Notes: generated from the letters alone by a model not told the origin. A DNA stretch of 64,000 bases from Prevotella melaninogenica (GCF_013267595.1 NZ_CP054011.1:310001-374000), one strand, 5' to 3'. Shown: positions 1 to 9,561, counted from the stretch's first letter. Translations and numbers: made by a program.

Positions 1-606
1 TACTGCTGCATTATATCTGCTTCCGGGATTACTTATCACCTCAACGCTCTTGATATCGCTTGACTTTAGGCGTTCAAGCTCTGTTGCATCACGCATCTGA
101 CGACCGTTGATATAGATAATAGGTGTACCTCTACCAAATACTTCGTAGCCATCTTTCTTCTTCGTCAGTCCTGGGACATGTGCAAGGACATCCTCACAAG
201 TGCCGAGTTTGCTCAGAATGGTGTTCTCGATGTTCGTTTGTATACCCTCTGTTGTCATCTTATGCAAGGGAGCATTGCCTTTGACAACTACCTCTTTCAT
301 CATTTTTGCATCTTCTTTCAGTACGATAGTAAGGTTATCTTGGTTGGAAAGAACCGTAGTGAAAGGTTCATAACCTACGAAAGAGGCTTTAAGGATATTA
401 CCTACTGTAACCTCCTTGAAGTTGAAACTACCATCATCAGCGGTTGTTGTACCAACAATGAAGGTAGAATCCTTGGCTGAAAGGATAATGACATTTGCGT
501 AGGGGATAGGTTTCTTGTTTTCATCAAGTACCTTTCCAGATACGGATTGTGCATTAGCTCGAAGTCCAGTGCAGAACAAAAGGAGGATAAGTAATAGTTT
601 TTCCAT
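1..606 (-). CDS. Outer-membrane beta-barrel receptor, N-terminal part (gene runs off window)
   Basis: The first 202 codons read without a stop from an ATG at 606 to the window edge; the 3' part lies outside. A signal peptide (about residues 1-20, ending ANA-Q) is followed by a carboxypeptidase-regulatory-like beta-sandwich (about 21-95: VSGKVLDENKKPIPYANV, then FVGYEP) and a plug-like segment with IIYINGRQMRDATELERL and SVEVISNPGSRYNA. This order is typical of the TonB-dependent receptor / outer-membrane beta-barrel family (PF14905-like) of Bacteroidota, which moves substrates or builds envelope structures across the outer membrane. The substrate cannot be told from this part. A TACCTTTG box about 72 bases upstream fits its promoter. 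Confidence 0.8.
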   Translation of the reverse strand, partial: MEKLLLILLLFCTGLRANAQSVSGKVLDENKKPIPYANVIILSAKDSTFIVGTTTADDGSFNFKEVTVGNILKASFVGYEPFTTVLSNQDNLTIVLKEDAKMMKEVVVKGNAPLHKMTTEGIQTNIENTILSKLGTCEDVLAHVPGLTKKKDGYEVFGRGTPIIYINGRQMRDATELERLKSSDIKSVEVISNPGSRYNAAV

Positions 607-677
607 AACTAATGAAGTTAAGTGAATTGAAAGGTTCAAACTCAGTTGCGCTTTTAGAAAGCGATAGGTTTCTGTTG

Positions 678-685
678 CAAAGGTA
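678..685 (-). promoter_or_regulatory. Minus-strand -7 box for the receptor gene
   Basis: CAAAGGTA on the plus strand reads TACCTTTG on the minus strand, a match to TAnnTTTG. No good -33 TTTG is visible at the expected distance. The inferred leader is about 65 nt. Confidence 0.5.
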
Positions 686-936
686 TAAAATTATATGATT
701 ACTAATAAAAAAAAAGGAAAAACTTTCAGTTTAATGTGTCTTTTTTAGTAGTGAGGTGGTTTAGATATGAAACTTTATGCATAATATAAATATGATGGTG
801 AGTATCAGTGATATGTGACGTTATGATATTGAGTTACTCATAGGCTTGGGAGTAACTTTAGTATTATACTTCTTTTATGTGTCTTTTCATAGATAATGTT
901 TTACAATAGAACGAGGTTTGGAAAACGTGATAAAAT
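686..936. other. Intergenic stretch without a gene
   Basis: With flanking promoter and terminator this forms the gap between the receptor gene and trxA. It is AT-rich. A small hairpin (GAGTTACTC pairing with GAGTAACT near 832-858) is the only structure seen. No credible reading frame or RNA gene was found. Confidence 0.5.
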
Positions 937-987
937 GAAAAAAGCCATACCAGAATCCTATAAAAAGGATTACTGATATGGCTTTAT
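937..987 (-). terminator. Terminator of trxA
   Basis: Arms AAAGCCATA (from 941) and TATGGCTTT (to about 985), with an inner ATCC/GGAT pairing, are followed on the minus strand by a T run. It lies just beyond the trxA stop. Confidence 0.7.
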
Positions 988-1004
988 ATTTATAAGTGTT
1001 TTGT

Positions 1005-1319
1005 TTAGAGCAGCGCGTCGAACTTCTCCTTGAGAACGTCCTTTGAAGCTGCACCAACAAACTTGTCAACCAACTGACCACCCTTAAAGAAGAGGATGGT
1101 TGGGATGTTACGTACACCGAAATCAATGGCTACGTCATCATTCTCCTCAACATCACACTTGCCTACAACAATCTTACCATCGTACTCCTCGGCAAGTTCT
1201 GAGATGATAGGACCAATCATCTTACAAGGTCCACACCATGTTGCCCACAAATCAACTACCAATGGTAACTCACCATTCTTGTAAGTCTCTAAATTCTCGT
1301 TAGTAATTACTACTTCCAT
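1005..1319 (-). CDS. trxA: Thioredoxin
   Basis: A cytoplasmic dithiol-disulfide oxidoreductase that keeps protein thiols reduced and donates electrons to enzymes such as ribonucleotide reductase. The 104-residue protein has the normal single-domain length. It carries the active-site motif WATWCGPCK at about residues 25-33 and the cis-proline region GVRNIPTILFF near 70-80. It lies 78 bp downstream of dnaE on the same strand with no clear terminator between, so co-transcription is possible. A hairpin terminator follows it. Confidence 0.95.
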   Translation of the reverse strand: MEVVITNENLETYKNGELPLVVDLWATWCGPCKMIGPIISELAEEYDGKIVVGKCDVEENDDVAIDFGVRNIPTILFFKGGQLVDKFVGAASKDVLKEKFDALL

Positions 1320-1397
1320 TTTTATTCTGTTTATAAGTTTATTAATGAAGTCTTTTCTATCTATTTACTCATCATCAAAGATTGTGCCACATTCGAT

Positions 1398-4300
1398 TTA
1401 ATTAATATGGAACTCCATCTTCTCATTCGATGAGATAAAGTCTATCAGCGTACGGTCGACGTTAACGCCACCATTCTTACTCCTTAGCATAAGAACTGTA
1501 TTGTCAGGCGTTCGCAACTGTATGTAAAGTTGTGTGTTACCAATATGTTCCTCGATGACTGTTGCTAATTCCGAAACGAAGGCATCGTCTAAAGCTGTTG
1601 CATCCATAGAGATGGTAAAGCGTTCCAAACGATTTTGTTTCACGTCATAGAGTTGCTCAATCTTTTGCACTTTTAGCTCTAACATGTCTGGATTATTGCG
1701 GTAACGAGGCTGACACTTAGCTGTTATATAGACGGTGTAGTTCATCTTCAGGAGGTTGTTCCATCGTGCCCAATCGTCACCAAAGAGTGCTAATTCACCC
1801 GTTCCGTGAAAGTCTTCTATCGTGACAAAGCCAAAGGGCTTGCCAGTCTTTTGTGAGAAACGCTCATTAACAGAGGTAACAATACCGCCGAATGTCACTT
1901 CGTCAGCTTTTGCCAATTCTGTCATATTCGCATTGCGACCTATCATAGAGCAACGAGCGTTACACATGTTATTCAGTACAACACTGTATTCATCGAGTGG
2001 GTGGGCTGACAGATAGATTCCAACAAGCTCACGCTCCTTGTTTAATTTCTCAATGACTGGCCACTTCTCTGCCTTTGGTGCGATAGGATGTACTACATCA
2101 ATAGCATCCATACCTCCGAAGAGGGAGTTCTGTTGTTGTGCTTTTTCTGCTTGGAAAAGCTGACCATAACGGACGATGGTATCTAAGAACAAATCACCCT
2201 TTGCAGTGACTGCAAAGTATTGTTCTCGCTGTAAACCAAAGCTGTCGAAACCGCCACTATAAGCCAAACTTTCAAATGCTTTGCGGTTCACATTACTGAG
2301 GTCGACACGCTCAGCAAAGTCGTATATATCCTTATAAGGGCCATTCTCCATGCGTTCACGTACAATACTATCAGCCGCACTTGCACCCATTCCCTTGATA
2401 GCAGAGAGTCCGAAGCGAATCTCACCATGCTTGTTCACACCAAAACCAATCTGACTCTCGTTGACATCAGGACCAAGGGTTGCAATCTTCAATGCCTTAC
2501 ATTCCTCCATCAACTTTGTGATTTCGGTAATCTGACTGAAGCGACGTGTCATCAACGCAGCCATATATTCGGCTGGATAATGCGCCTTCATGTAAGCTGT
2601 CTGATAAGCTACCCATGAGTAGCAAGTGGCATGTGACTTATTGAAAGCATAGCTGGCAAACTTCTCCCAGTCGCTCCATATCTTCTCAAGTATCTGTGGG
2701 TCGTGTCCGTTCTCCTGTCCTTGCTTGATGAACTTAGGCTTCATTTTGTCAACGATGGCTTTCATCTTCTTACCCATCGCCTTACGAAGAGCATCACTCT
2801 CACCACGTGTAAAGTTCGCCAATTGGCGACTTAAGAGCATTACTTGCTCTTGATAAACAGTGATTCCGTAGGTGTCTTTGAGGTACTTCTCCATACAAGG
2901 GATGTCGTACTTCACCAAAGAAGGGTCATGTTTACGCCTGATAAAGTCTGGGATATAATCCATAGGGCCCGGACGATAGAGCGCATTCATGGCGATGAGG
3001 TCTTCAAACACTGTTGGATGAAGCTCACGAAGGTACTTCTGCATACCTGCCGACTCAAACTGGAAAGTACCAACGGTCTGTCCACGTTGATAGAGTTGGT
3101 AGGTCAATTCGTCATCAATAGGAATCTTCTCAAGGTCAATCACGTCGCCAGTTGTCTGCTTAACAACCTTGCAAGCTTCCTTTAACTCGGATAGAGTCTT
3201 CAGTCCGAGGAAGTCCATTTTGATAAGACCAGTAGACTCAATTACGTGACCATCATACTGGGTTACTGGTACTTTCTTCTCTGGGAAGTCTGGGTCTGTT
3301 GCCGTAGAGATAGGTACCCATTCATCAATAGGGTTACGACAGATAATGAATCCACAGGCATGGATACCCGTTCCACGTACTGTCCCCTCCAGCATCTTGG
3401 CGTATTTAATCGTATTACGCTCCCTTATGTCTTCACTGACCTCTGCATTCTGCAACTCTGGGGTACACTTGATAGCATTCGTTAAGTTCATCTTCATGCC
3501 GTCAGGTAAGCGTTCTGGAATCGCCTTACAAAGGGCATTGGAAACATCTAACGGTAGTTTCTCTACGCGAGCAACATCCTTAATAGAGTTCTTTGTTGCC
3601 ATTGTAGAGTAGGTAATAATATGTGCACAGTTCTCGTGTCCGTACTTATCCATTACCCACTGCAGCACACGTCCGCGACCATCATCATCGAAGTCGGTAT
3701 CAATATCAGGGAGGTTGACACGGTCAGGGTTGAGGAATCGCTCAAAAAGTAGGTCATACTTCAATGGATCAATCTGCGTAATTCCTAAGCAATAAGCCAC
3801 TACAGAACCAGCTGCTGATCCACGACCTGGACCCACCATCACGTCTAAATCCTGTCGTGCAGCATTGATAAAGTCTTGTACTATAAGGAAGTAACCAGGG
3901 AAACCCATCGTCTTCATGACGTGCAACTCAAAGCGGATATGATTCTTAACCTCATCAGAGAGAGGATCACCATATAGTTTCTTTGCACCATCGTAGGCTA
4001 ATTTAGCAAGATAGTCAGCCTCAAACTTAATGCGATACATCTTTTCATAGCCGCCTAAACGGTCGATAACCTTCTGTCCTTCTTCAGGGGAAAGAGGGCT
4101 CTCACCGTTCTCATCGGTGGTAAACTCCTTGTATAAATCTCCTTCACTGAACTTCTGTTTCCACTCTTCCTCTGTTCCAAAGTCTTCTGGAATAGGGAAG
4201 AAAGGCATGATAGGACCATGATTAATATTGTAGGTCTCTACCTTATTAAGAATCTCCAGTGTATTTGTCATCGCTTCTGGGATGTCTGAGAATATCTCAT

Positions 4301-5117
4301 TCATCTCTGCACGCGTTTTAAACCACTCTTGTTTAGAGTAACGCATACGCTTAGGATCATCTAAATCTTCATTTGTTGAAAGACATAGTAAGTGGTCATG
4401 TGCCTCGGCGGTCTCTTTATCTTCGAAGTGACAGTCATTGGTACATACTATCTTTATACCATATTCTTGTGCAAACTTCATGAGTACTTTATTAGCTTTC
4501 TGCTGTAAAGGATAAGCCTCACGGTTTGCCACTAAACTTGGGTCTTTTACTTCATGACGTTGCAATTCAAGGTAGAAATCATCTCCGAAGACACGATGAT
4601 ACCATTCACAAGATTCTCTTGCACCCTCGATATCATCATGGATAATCTTGTTAGGGACTTCACCTGCAATACAAGCTGTACACACAATCAGTCCCTCATG
4701 ATACTTCTCAAGCTGCTCACGGTCCGTACGAGGGCGATAGTAATAACCATCTACCCACGCATTAGATACAAGTTTAATAAGGTTCTTGTATCCTGTATAG
4801 TTCTTTGCCAATACGATAAGGTGGTAGCCTGAATTATCATGCATACTCTTATCCTTATCATGCATTGTGCGACGTGCTACATACATCTCGCATCCGAAGA
4901 TAGGTTTGAAAGGCTCTTCACCCTTCTCTTTCCTACCTTTATTGACCTTAGCACAATAGTCAGCAAACTCTTTTATGCCGAACATTACACCATGATCAGT
5001 AATCGCCATACCCTTCATTCCGTCTGCAATAGCCTTATCAACAAGGCGTGTTACCTTAGACTGACCATCAAGAATAGAATAATTGGTGTGGACGTGTAAA
5101 TGTACGTAATCTTCCAT
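1398..5117 (-). CDS. dnaE: DNA polymerase III alpha subunit
   Basis: The catalytic subunit of the replicative DNA polymerase (DnaE1 type). The N-terminal PHP domain starts at once with HLHVHTNYS (residues 6-14). The C-family polymerase core follows, with GPGRGSAAGSVVAY near 430 and the catalytic aspartates in LPDIDTDFDD near 470. A helix-hairpin-helix region comes next, and an OB-fold near 1070-1140 (VTFGGIVTSVNERF). The open frame extends 36 codons further upstream (to 5225), but those residues lie before the PHP start, and MEDYVHLHVHT is the usual beginning, so I place the start at 5117, giving 1239 residues. It is transcribed divergently from psd. Confidence 0.95.
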   Translation of the reverse strand: MEDYVHLHVHTNYSILDGQSKVTRLVDKAIADGMKGMAITDHGVMFGIKEFADYCAKVNKGRKEKGEEPFKPIFGCEMYVARRTMHDKDKSMHDNSGYHLIVLAKNYTGYKNLIKLVSNAWVDGYYYRPRTDREQLEKYHEGLIVCTACIAGEVPNKIIHDDIEGARESCEWYHRVFGDDFYLELQRHEVKDPSLVANREAYPLQQKANKVLMKFAQEYGIKIVCTNDCHFEDKETAEAHDHLLCLSTNEDLDDPKRMRYSKQEWFKTRAEMNEIFSDIPEAMTNTLEILNKVETYNINHGPIMPFFPIPEDFGTEEEWKQKFSEGDLYKEFTTDENGESPLSPEEGQKVIDRLGGYEKMYRIKFEADYLAKLAYDGAKKLYGDPLSDEVKNHIRFELHVMKTMGFPGYFLIVQDFINAARQDLDVMVGPGRGSAAGSVVAYCLGITQIDPLKYDLLFERFLNPDRVNLPDIDTDFDDDGRGRVLQWVMDKYGHENCAHIITYSTMATKNSIKDVARVEKLPLDVSNALCKAIPERLPDGMKMNLTNAIKCTPELQNAEVSEDIRERNTIKYAKMLEGTVRGTGIHACGFIICRNPIDEWVPISTATDPDFPEKKVPVTQYDGHVIESTGLIKMDFLGLKTLSELKEACKVVKQTTGDVIDLEKIPIDDELTYQLYQRGQTVGTFQFESAGMQKYLRELHPTVFEDLIAMNALYRPGPMDYIPDFIRRKHDPSLVKYDIPCMEKYLKDTYGITVYQEQVMLLSRQLANFTRGESDALRKAMGKKMKAIVDKMKPKFIKQGQENGHDPQILEKIWSDWEKFASYAFNKSHATCYSWVAYQTAYMKAHYPAEYMAALMTRRFSQITEITKLMEECKALKIATLGPDVNESQIGFGVNKHGEIRFGLSAIKGMGASAADSIVRERMENGPYKDIYDFAERVDLSNVNRKAFESLAYSGGFDSFGLQREQYFAVTAKGDLFLDTIVRYGQLFQAEKAQQQNSLFGGMDAIDVVHPIAPKAEKWPVIEKLNKERELVGIYLSAHPLDEYSVVLNNMCNARCSMIGRNANMTELAKADEVTFGGIVTSVNERFSQKTGKPFGFVTIEDFHGTGELALFGDDWARWNNLLKMNYTVYITAKCQPRYRNNPDMLELKVQKIEQLYDVKQNRLERFTISMDATALDDAFVSELATVIEEHIGNTQLYIQLRTPDNTVLMLRSKNGGVNVDRTLIDFISSNEKMEFHIN

Positions 5118-5187
5118 TGAACTTATGCGTTTTTGAGCTGTAAAGTTACTATGAAAAGCCGACATAACAAAAGATTGAGAGTGAAAA

Positions 5188-5219
5188 TTTGTGGAAATGA
5201 CAAAAAAGAAGTACCTTTG
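5188..5219 (+). promoter_or_regulatory. Promoter of psd-pssA
   Basis: TTTG (5188-5191), a 20-base spacer and TACCTTTG (5212-5219) match the Bacteroidota -33/-7 consensus exactly. The predicted transcript starts about 23 bases before the psd ATG. Confidence 0.75.
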
Positions 5220-5248
5220 CAACAAAACAAATACGTCGTTTATCGACC

Positions 5249-5953
5249 ATGGGAAAAATAAAAAAGAAACTCAAAAAGATTAGAATCCATCACGAAGGGA
5301 CAAATACATTGCTCTACGGAGGTATAGGTCTTGTCCTTATAGCTTTGGTTCTCTGGTTTGCAGTTCCAACGAAGATACCATTTTGGATTTTTACAGTCGT
5401 GTTCGGTACTGTCTATGGTATAGTACTTAATTTCTATCAGTGTCCTATCCGCTATTTTGGTAGTGAGGATACGGAGGGTATTGTCGTAGCTCCAGCCGAC
5501 GGCCATATCGTTGTTATAGAAGAGGTAGACGAAAACGAATATTTTCATGAGCGCCGATTGATGATTTCAATCTTTATGAGTCTATGGAACGTTCATGCCA
5601 ATTGGTTCCCTGTAGATGGAGTAGTAAAGTCTGTACAGCATTTTGATGGTAACTTCCACAAGGCTTGGCTACCTAAGGCAAGTGAGGAGAATGAACATGC
5701 AGATACTATCATCACAACTCCTGATGGCACAGACATCCTCTGTCGTCAGATTGCTGGTGCTATGGCACGCCGTATCGTGACATACGCTAAACCTGGTGAA
5801 GATTGTTATATTGATGAGCATCTTGGTTTTATCAAGTTAGGTAGTCGTGTTGATATCTTCCTTCCTGTAGGCTCTGAGGTATGTGTTAAGATGGGACAGG
5901 CGACAATGGGTGATCAAACAGTGATTGCTAAGTTGAAGCCAAATAACAAGTAA
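5249..5953 (+). CDS. psd: Phosphatidylserine decarboxylase proenzyme
   Basis: Converts phosphatidylserine to phosphatidylethanolamine, the last step of PE synthesis at the inner membrane. The 234-residue length fits the short form of the family. A hydrophobic hairpin lies near residues 25-60 ([14 protein letters not shown]...WIFTVVFG), conserved segments HIVVIEEV and [11 protein letters not shown] follow, and the self-cleavage site FIKLGSRVD lies near 195-203. In the family the proenzyme cuts itself between Gly and Ser to form the pyruvoyl cofactor. pssA, the enzyme for the preceding step, starts 2 bp after the stop, so the two form a pathway operon. Confidence 0.95.
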   Translation: MGKIKKKLKKIRIHHEGTNTLLYGGIGLVLIALVLWFAVPTKIPFWIFTVVFGTVYGIVLNFYQCPIRYFGSEDTEGIVVAPADGHIVVIEEVDENEYFHERRLMISIFMSLWNVHANWFPVDGVVKSVQHFDGNFHKAWLPKASEENEHADTIITTPDGTDILCRQIAGAMARRIVTYAKPGEDCYIDEHLGFIKLGSRVDIFLPVGSEVCVKMGQATMGDQTVIAKLKPNNK

Positions 5954-5955
5954 AG

Positions 5956-6660
5956 ATGAAGAAACATATTCCTAATAGTATTACTTGTTGCAACCTTATC
6001 TCTGGTTGTATCGCTATTAGTTTTGCCTTTGCAGGCAAGATAGAGGTTGCTTTGCTATTTATTATTATCGGTGCTGTGTTTGATTTCTTTGATGGAATGG
6101 TGGCACGCTTACTGAATGTTAGTTCTCCTATTGGTAAGGAGTTAGACTCTTTGGCAGACGTTATTACTTTCGGTGCAGCACCATCAGCTATCATCTTTTC
6201 ACAGTTATACGTAATGTCTTATCCTGTTTTTCTTGAGCCATTACGCGACTATCTGCCTTATACAGCCTTTATCATGGCTGCTTTCTCGGCATTGCGTCTT
6301 GCAAAGTTCAATCTTGATGAACGTCAGGCATTAGGTTTTATAGGATTGCCAACACCTGCGAACGCACTCTTTTGGGGTTCACTTCTTGTAGGTGTAGGGG
6401 AGAAGTTAGAGACTCGTCCATGGGCTTTATACTTTATTCTTGCAGGTATTCTGATTAGTTCATGGCTGCTTGTATCAGAGATTCCAATGTTTGCTTTAAA
6501 GTTCAAGCACTGGTCATTCAAGGGTAATGAGGTGAAGTATCTCTTCTTGATTACTTGTTGTCCATTGATTGTTATCTTTGGTATCTCGTCATTTGCTATT
6601 ATCATTGCATGGTATGTGATACTATCAGCTATCGTAAAACAATCCCCAACACAACAGTAA
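5956..6660 (+). CDS. pssA: CDP-diacylglycerol-serine O-phosphatidyltransferase
   Basis: Makes phosphatidylserine from CDP-diacylglycerol and serine in the inner membrane and feeds Psd encoded just upstream. The CDP-alcohol phosphatidyltransferase signature is complete: FDGMVARL, then GKELDSLAD, at about residues 45-67, with the metal-binding aspartates present. About six to eight hydrophobic helices span the rest. The length of 234 residues fits the PssA type of Gram-positives and Bacteroidota rather than the E. coli enzyme. It is separated from psd by 2 bp and from the next small gene by 19 bp. Confidence 0.95.
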   Translation: MKKHIPNSITCCNLISGCIAISFAFAGKIEVALLFIIIGAVFDFFDGMVARLLNVSSPIGKELDSLADVITFGAAPSAIIFSQLYVMSYPVFLEPLRDYLPYTAFIMAAFSALRLAKFNLDERQALGFIGLPTPANALFWGSLLVGVGEKLETRPWALYFILAGILISSWLLVSEIPMFALKFKHWSFKGNEVKYLFLITCCPLIVIFGISSFAIIIAWYVILSAIVKQSPTQQ

Positions 6661-6679
6661 GGGGTATAAATTCAAAGCT

Positions 6680-6949
6680 ATGTCAATTATTGCTTTTATT
6701 CTGAAGTTTGCGTTTTTCTTTTTTATAGCGTTTTTTGTGATTATCTTATGGGTGGCTTTTGCATTCTATAAGCAGATGACACGCGCGCGTCGTCAGTTTA
6801 ATCCTAACAACTATCAGTATCAAGAACCAAGCTCTACAAAGAATACTATTATCGATAATCGCCCAATAGAGGAACGCCGTAAGCAGGTAATTCCAGACAG
6901 CGAAGGTGAGTATGTAGACTTCACCGAGTCTGATGATACGCAATCATAA
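6680..6949 (+). CDS. Small membrane protein, DUF4834-like
   Basis: An 89-residue protein with one N-terminal transmembrane helix (about residues 3-30, Phe/Ile rich), then a basic patch KQMTRARRQF and a polar acidic tail ending DDTQS. It resembles the DUF4834 family found next to phospholipid genes in Bacteroidota; that assignment is from memory of the layout and composition. It is the last gene of the psd-pssA unit and is followed by a strong terminator. Function unknown. Confidence 0.7.
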   Translation: MSIIAFILKFAFFFFIAFFVIILWVAFAFYKQMTRARRQFNPNNYQYQEPSSTKNTIIDNRPIEERRKQVIPDSEGEYVDFTESDDTQS

Positions 6950-6985
6950 TAAGAGGTAATACAAGATTACATACATAAAAAGAAT

Positions 6986-7017
6986 AGGACAAATCAATCT
7001 GATTTGTCCTGTTTTTT
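6986..7017 (+). terminator. Terminator of psd-pssA operon
   Basis: A perfect 11-bp stem (AGGACAAATCA pairing with TGATTTGTCCT, 3-base loop) followed by GTTTTTT. Confidence 0.9.
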
Positions 7018-7035
7018 ATCTGTACATTTTCAATT

Positions 7036-7134
7036 GATGCTTAATTGCATTCGAATTAAGCCTTAATTGGTTTCTAAAAGGTGCCCTTTTGAGGTCTTAC
7101 TAACGCCCTTTAAGAGGCTTATAAAGCACCTTTT
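7036..7134 (-). repeat. 22-nt-period dispersed element, copy 1
   Basis: Read on the minus strand from 7134, four 22-nt units follow one another exactly: 7110-7131 (AGGTGCTTTATAAG...), 7088-7109 (AGGGCGTTAGTAAG...), 7066-7087 (AGGGCACCTTTTAG...) and 7044-7065, with a part unit to 7036. AAAAGGTGC at the start is complementary to GCACCTTTT in unit 3. The same unit order recurs at 18559, 40656, 52741 and 58076. It sits between convergent genes. Confidence 0.85.
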
Positions 7135-7282
7135 CTTTTTCTATTTCGTAACATTTTGAATACAAGACAGTTACAAGTGTGCTCGAAAATGCGTTTTTAT
7201 CCCTATAAATTGCCCAATGAACGGCAATTTATGTAAAGATATTTCGCATTTGCATGAACTACTTTTTGGTGTTCTTTTCTTA

Positions 7283-7693
7283 TTAACAACTCAGCTTACG
7301 AGTACCATCTGGTTGTTCTTCAATCGTAACCTTGATGACATTCTCAGGGAGGATTTCCTCGATGAGTTCAGGCCATTCTAACAAGCAGAGGTTACCACTG
7401 TAGAAATAGTCCTCATATCCCATGTCATATACTTCTTCCAACTTCTTGATACGATAGAAGTCAAAGTGATAGATAGGGTCGCCGTTGCCATCCGTATACT
7501 CGTTGATAATAGCGAAAGTAGGGGAGGTGATAACATCTTCTACGCCCAAGACCTCGCAAAGAGCCTTGATAAAAGTAGTCTTTCCTGCACCCATCTTTCC
7601 GTAGAAAGCGAATACCTTTCCATCACCCATCCCCTTGACAAATTCCTTTGCAGCCTCATGGATGGAATCGAGGCTTTTGATTGTAATTTCCAT
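7283..7693 (-). CDS. tsaE: tRNA threonylcarbamoyladenosine biosynthesis ATPase TsaE
   Basis: The ATPase partner of TsaB/TsaD that makes t6A37 in ANN-decoding tRNAs. At 136 residues it has the usual size. The Walker A motif GKMGAGKTTF lies near residues 32-41, followed by the TsaE-typical TSPTFAIINEY and HFDFYRIKKLEEVYDMGYEDY. It lies downstream of porX on the same strand after a 233-bp gap with a GC-rich hairpin, so it may have its own promoter. Confidence 0.93.
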   Translation of the reverse strand: MEITIKSLDSIHEAAKEFVKGMGDGKVFAFYGKMGAGKTTFIKALCEVLGVEDVITSPTFAIINEYTDGNGDPIYHFDFYRIKKLEEVYDMGYEDYFYSGNLCLLEWPELIEEILPENVIKVTIEEQPDGTRKLSC

Positions 7694-7881
7694 ATTGTTT
7701 TCTTTTTATTCTGTTTATGCGGTAGGTGGTTGCCTGCAGTTCGTCCATTTGTATGGAACTATATGTTTTCAAGGATTTTACAGATTCCTATGTGAGAACG
7801 ATTCTATACAACCTATGTTTATGTCTTAAGCACGCTTACCTTTAATAAGATATATTCTCTATCCCATTCTTAAGTGTATTT

Positions 7882-7926
7882 GAGGAAATCTCCCCTCCTT
7901 TCGGAGGGGTTGGGGGAGGCTTCCTC
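7882..7926. terminator. GC-rich nested inverted repeat after porX
   Basis: Inner stem CCCCTCC/GGAGGGG with loop TTTC (7892-7909), enclosed by GAGGAA/TTCCTC (7882-7887 and 7921-7926). It abuts the porX stop, so it may end the porW-porX transcript, but no T run follows on the minus strand. Its base composition is far from the AT-rich surroundings. Confidence 0.55.
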
Positions 7927-9543
7927 TTACCTCTTCCTCGGACTAAGTGTTGCCAATGGCACAATCATCTCTTCCATTGAGATACCTCCGTGCTGGAATG
8001 TATCTTTATAGTAAGAGACGTAATAGTTATAATTATTAGGGTAGGCAAAGAACGAGTCGCCTGTTACAAAGACATAGCTTGTGCTGAGGTTTGGTGCAGG
8101 GAGCTGTGCAAGATGAGGATTCTTGATAGCGAATACCTGACGTGCATCGTAGTTGAGGCTCTTTCCTAATTTATAACGCAGATTGGTATTCGTATTGCGG
8201 TCACCGATAATCTTAACTGGATTCGTCGTACGGATAGAACCGTGATCGGTTGTAATGATGACCTTATAGTCAGACTGTGCCAACTCTTTGAATACATCTG
8301 CCAATACGCTATGTTGGAACCAACTAAGCGTAATAGAGCGATATGCGCTCTCGTTACTTGCTAATTCACGTATCATTCTCATCTCTGTACGAGCGTGAGA
8401 AAGCATGTCGACGAAGTTTACTACAAGTACATTGAGGTCGTTCTGCGCAAGGTTCTTATATTGCTGCATGAACTTGTCTGCACCAGTAGAGTTGTTAATC
8501 TTATGATAAGAGAACTTATCATGTCGGCGATAGCGGTCTATCTGTGTCTGTATGAGTGGTTCCTCGTTAAGGTTTTTACCTTCTTCCTCGTCTTCATCTA
8601 CCCATAGTTCTGGGAACATTGTTGCTATCTGCTTTGGCATAAGACCGCTGAAAATAGCATTACGAGCATACTGTGTGGCAGTTGGAAGAATACTCATGTA
8701 GAGGTCTTCTTCAATGTCAAACATGTCGCCAATCTCTTTTGAGAGAATGCGCCATTGGTCGAGTCGGAAGTTATCAATGACGATGAGAAATACCTTCTCA
8801 CCTTTGTCAATGAGTGGGAACACCTTACTTTTGAAGATATCAGTACTAAGCAGCGGACGATTATCAGCGTTGTTCGTCTGCTGTTTCTTCTGTCCAGCTA
8901 ATTTAGAGAAGCTATTGCTGACTTTGTTGTCTTGTGGAGCTACCCAATCAAGATAGTTCTTCGCAATGTATTTAGCAAAACCATTGTTGGCTTCTTCCTT
9001 TTGCATCTTCAGCATTTCGGTCATGCTGCTATCAGCACTGCTTAGTTCAAGCTCCCAATGTACAAGCTTCCGATAGACTTCCTTCCAATCATTGAATGTT
9101 CGGCAGTCGGCTATCTGCATGGCAATTTGCTGGTAGTTCTGTTGATAACCGCTTTGAGTTACTTCCGTAACAATCTCTTTTTGGTGGATATTCTTCTTCA
9201 GTGTAAGAAGAATCTGATTAGGGTTGACAGGCTTAATAAGGTAATCGGCAATCTTTGCACCGATAGCTTGGTTCATAATGTCTTCCTCCTCACTCTTCGT
9301 TACCATAACGATAGGTGTGGCAGGTTGAATCTCCTTAATGCGTTGTAACGTTTCTAAACCAGATAAACCAGGCATCTGCTCGTCCAAGAGAACGAGATCG
9401 AATGTCTGTGTTTGGCATTGGTCGATGGCATCAGTACCATTGCTGACCGTTACCACTTCGTATCCTTTCTTCTCAAGGAAGATGATATGAGCCTTTAACA
9501 ACTCAATCTCATCATCTACCCAAAGTAACAATCCATTGCTCAT
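7927..9543 (-). CDS. porX: T9SS response regulator PorX (receiver plus PglZ domain)
   Basis: A two-domain signalling protein that controls the type IX secretion system. The CheY-like receiver domain covers residues 1-120: acidic pair D10-D11, phosphoacceptor D54 in LVLLDEQMPG, and K at YLIKPVNP. A linker leads to a PglZ domain of the alkaline-phosphatase superfamily (about 215-520), with the metal-site segments VFLIVIDNFRLDQW and VIITTDHGSI. In Porphyromonas gingivalis PorX works with the kinase PorY and SigP. The stop of porW lies 19 bp upstream, which supports a T9SS operon. The length of 538 fits the PorX family. Confidence 0.92.
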   Translation of the reverse strand: MSNGLLLWVDDEIELLKAHIIFLEKKGYEVVTVSNGTDAIDQCQTQTFDLVLLDEQMPGLSGLETLQRIKEIQPATPIVMVTKSEEEDIMNQAIGAKIADYLIKPVNPNQILLTLKKNIHQKEIVTEVTQSGYQQNYQQIAMQIADCRTFNDWKEVYRKLVHWELELSSADSSMTEMLKMQKEEANNGFAKYIAKNYLDWVAPQDNKVSNSFSKLAGQKKQQTNNADNRPLLSTDIFKSKVFPLIDKGEKVFLIVIDNFRLDQWRILSKEIGDMFDIEEDLYMSILPTATQYARNAIFSGLMPKQIATMFPELWVDEDEEEGKNLNEEPLIQTQIDRYRRHDKFSYHKINNSTGADKFMQQYKNLAQNDLNVLVVNFVDMLSHARTEMRMIRELASNESAYRSITLSWFQHSVLADVFKELAQSDYKVIITTDHGSIRTTNPVKIIGDRNTNTNLRYKLGKSLNYDARQVFAIKNPHLAQLPAPNLSTSYVFVTGDSFFAYPNNYNYYVSYYKDTFQHGGISMEEMIVPLATLSPRKR

Positions 9544-9561
9544 AGCTGTTATCTCCTTTCC

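Noticed and set aside
2844..3185. 113-codon frame on the plus strand
   Set aside because: Lies within dnaE on the opposite strand; no promoter or family features.
7036..7134. CRISPR array as an explanation of the 22-nt-period elements
   Set aside because: There is no constant repeat separated by unique spacers, the units are only 22 nt and contiguous, and no cas genes are present in the window.
7927..9543. BREX or phage-growth-limitation defence gene because of the PglZ domain
   Set aside because: The receiver domain in front and the adjacent porW gene identify PorX; no other BREX genes are present.
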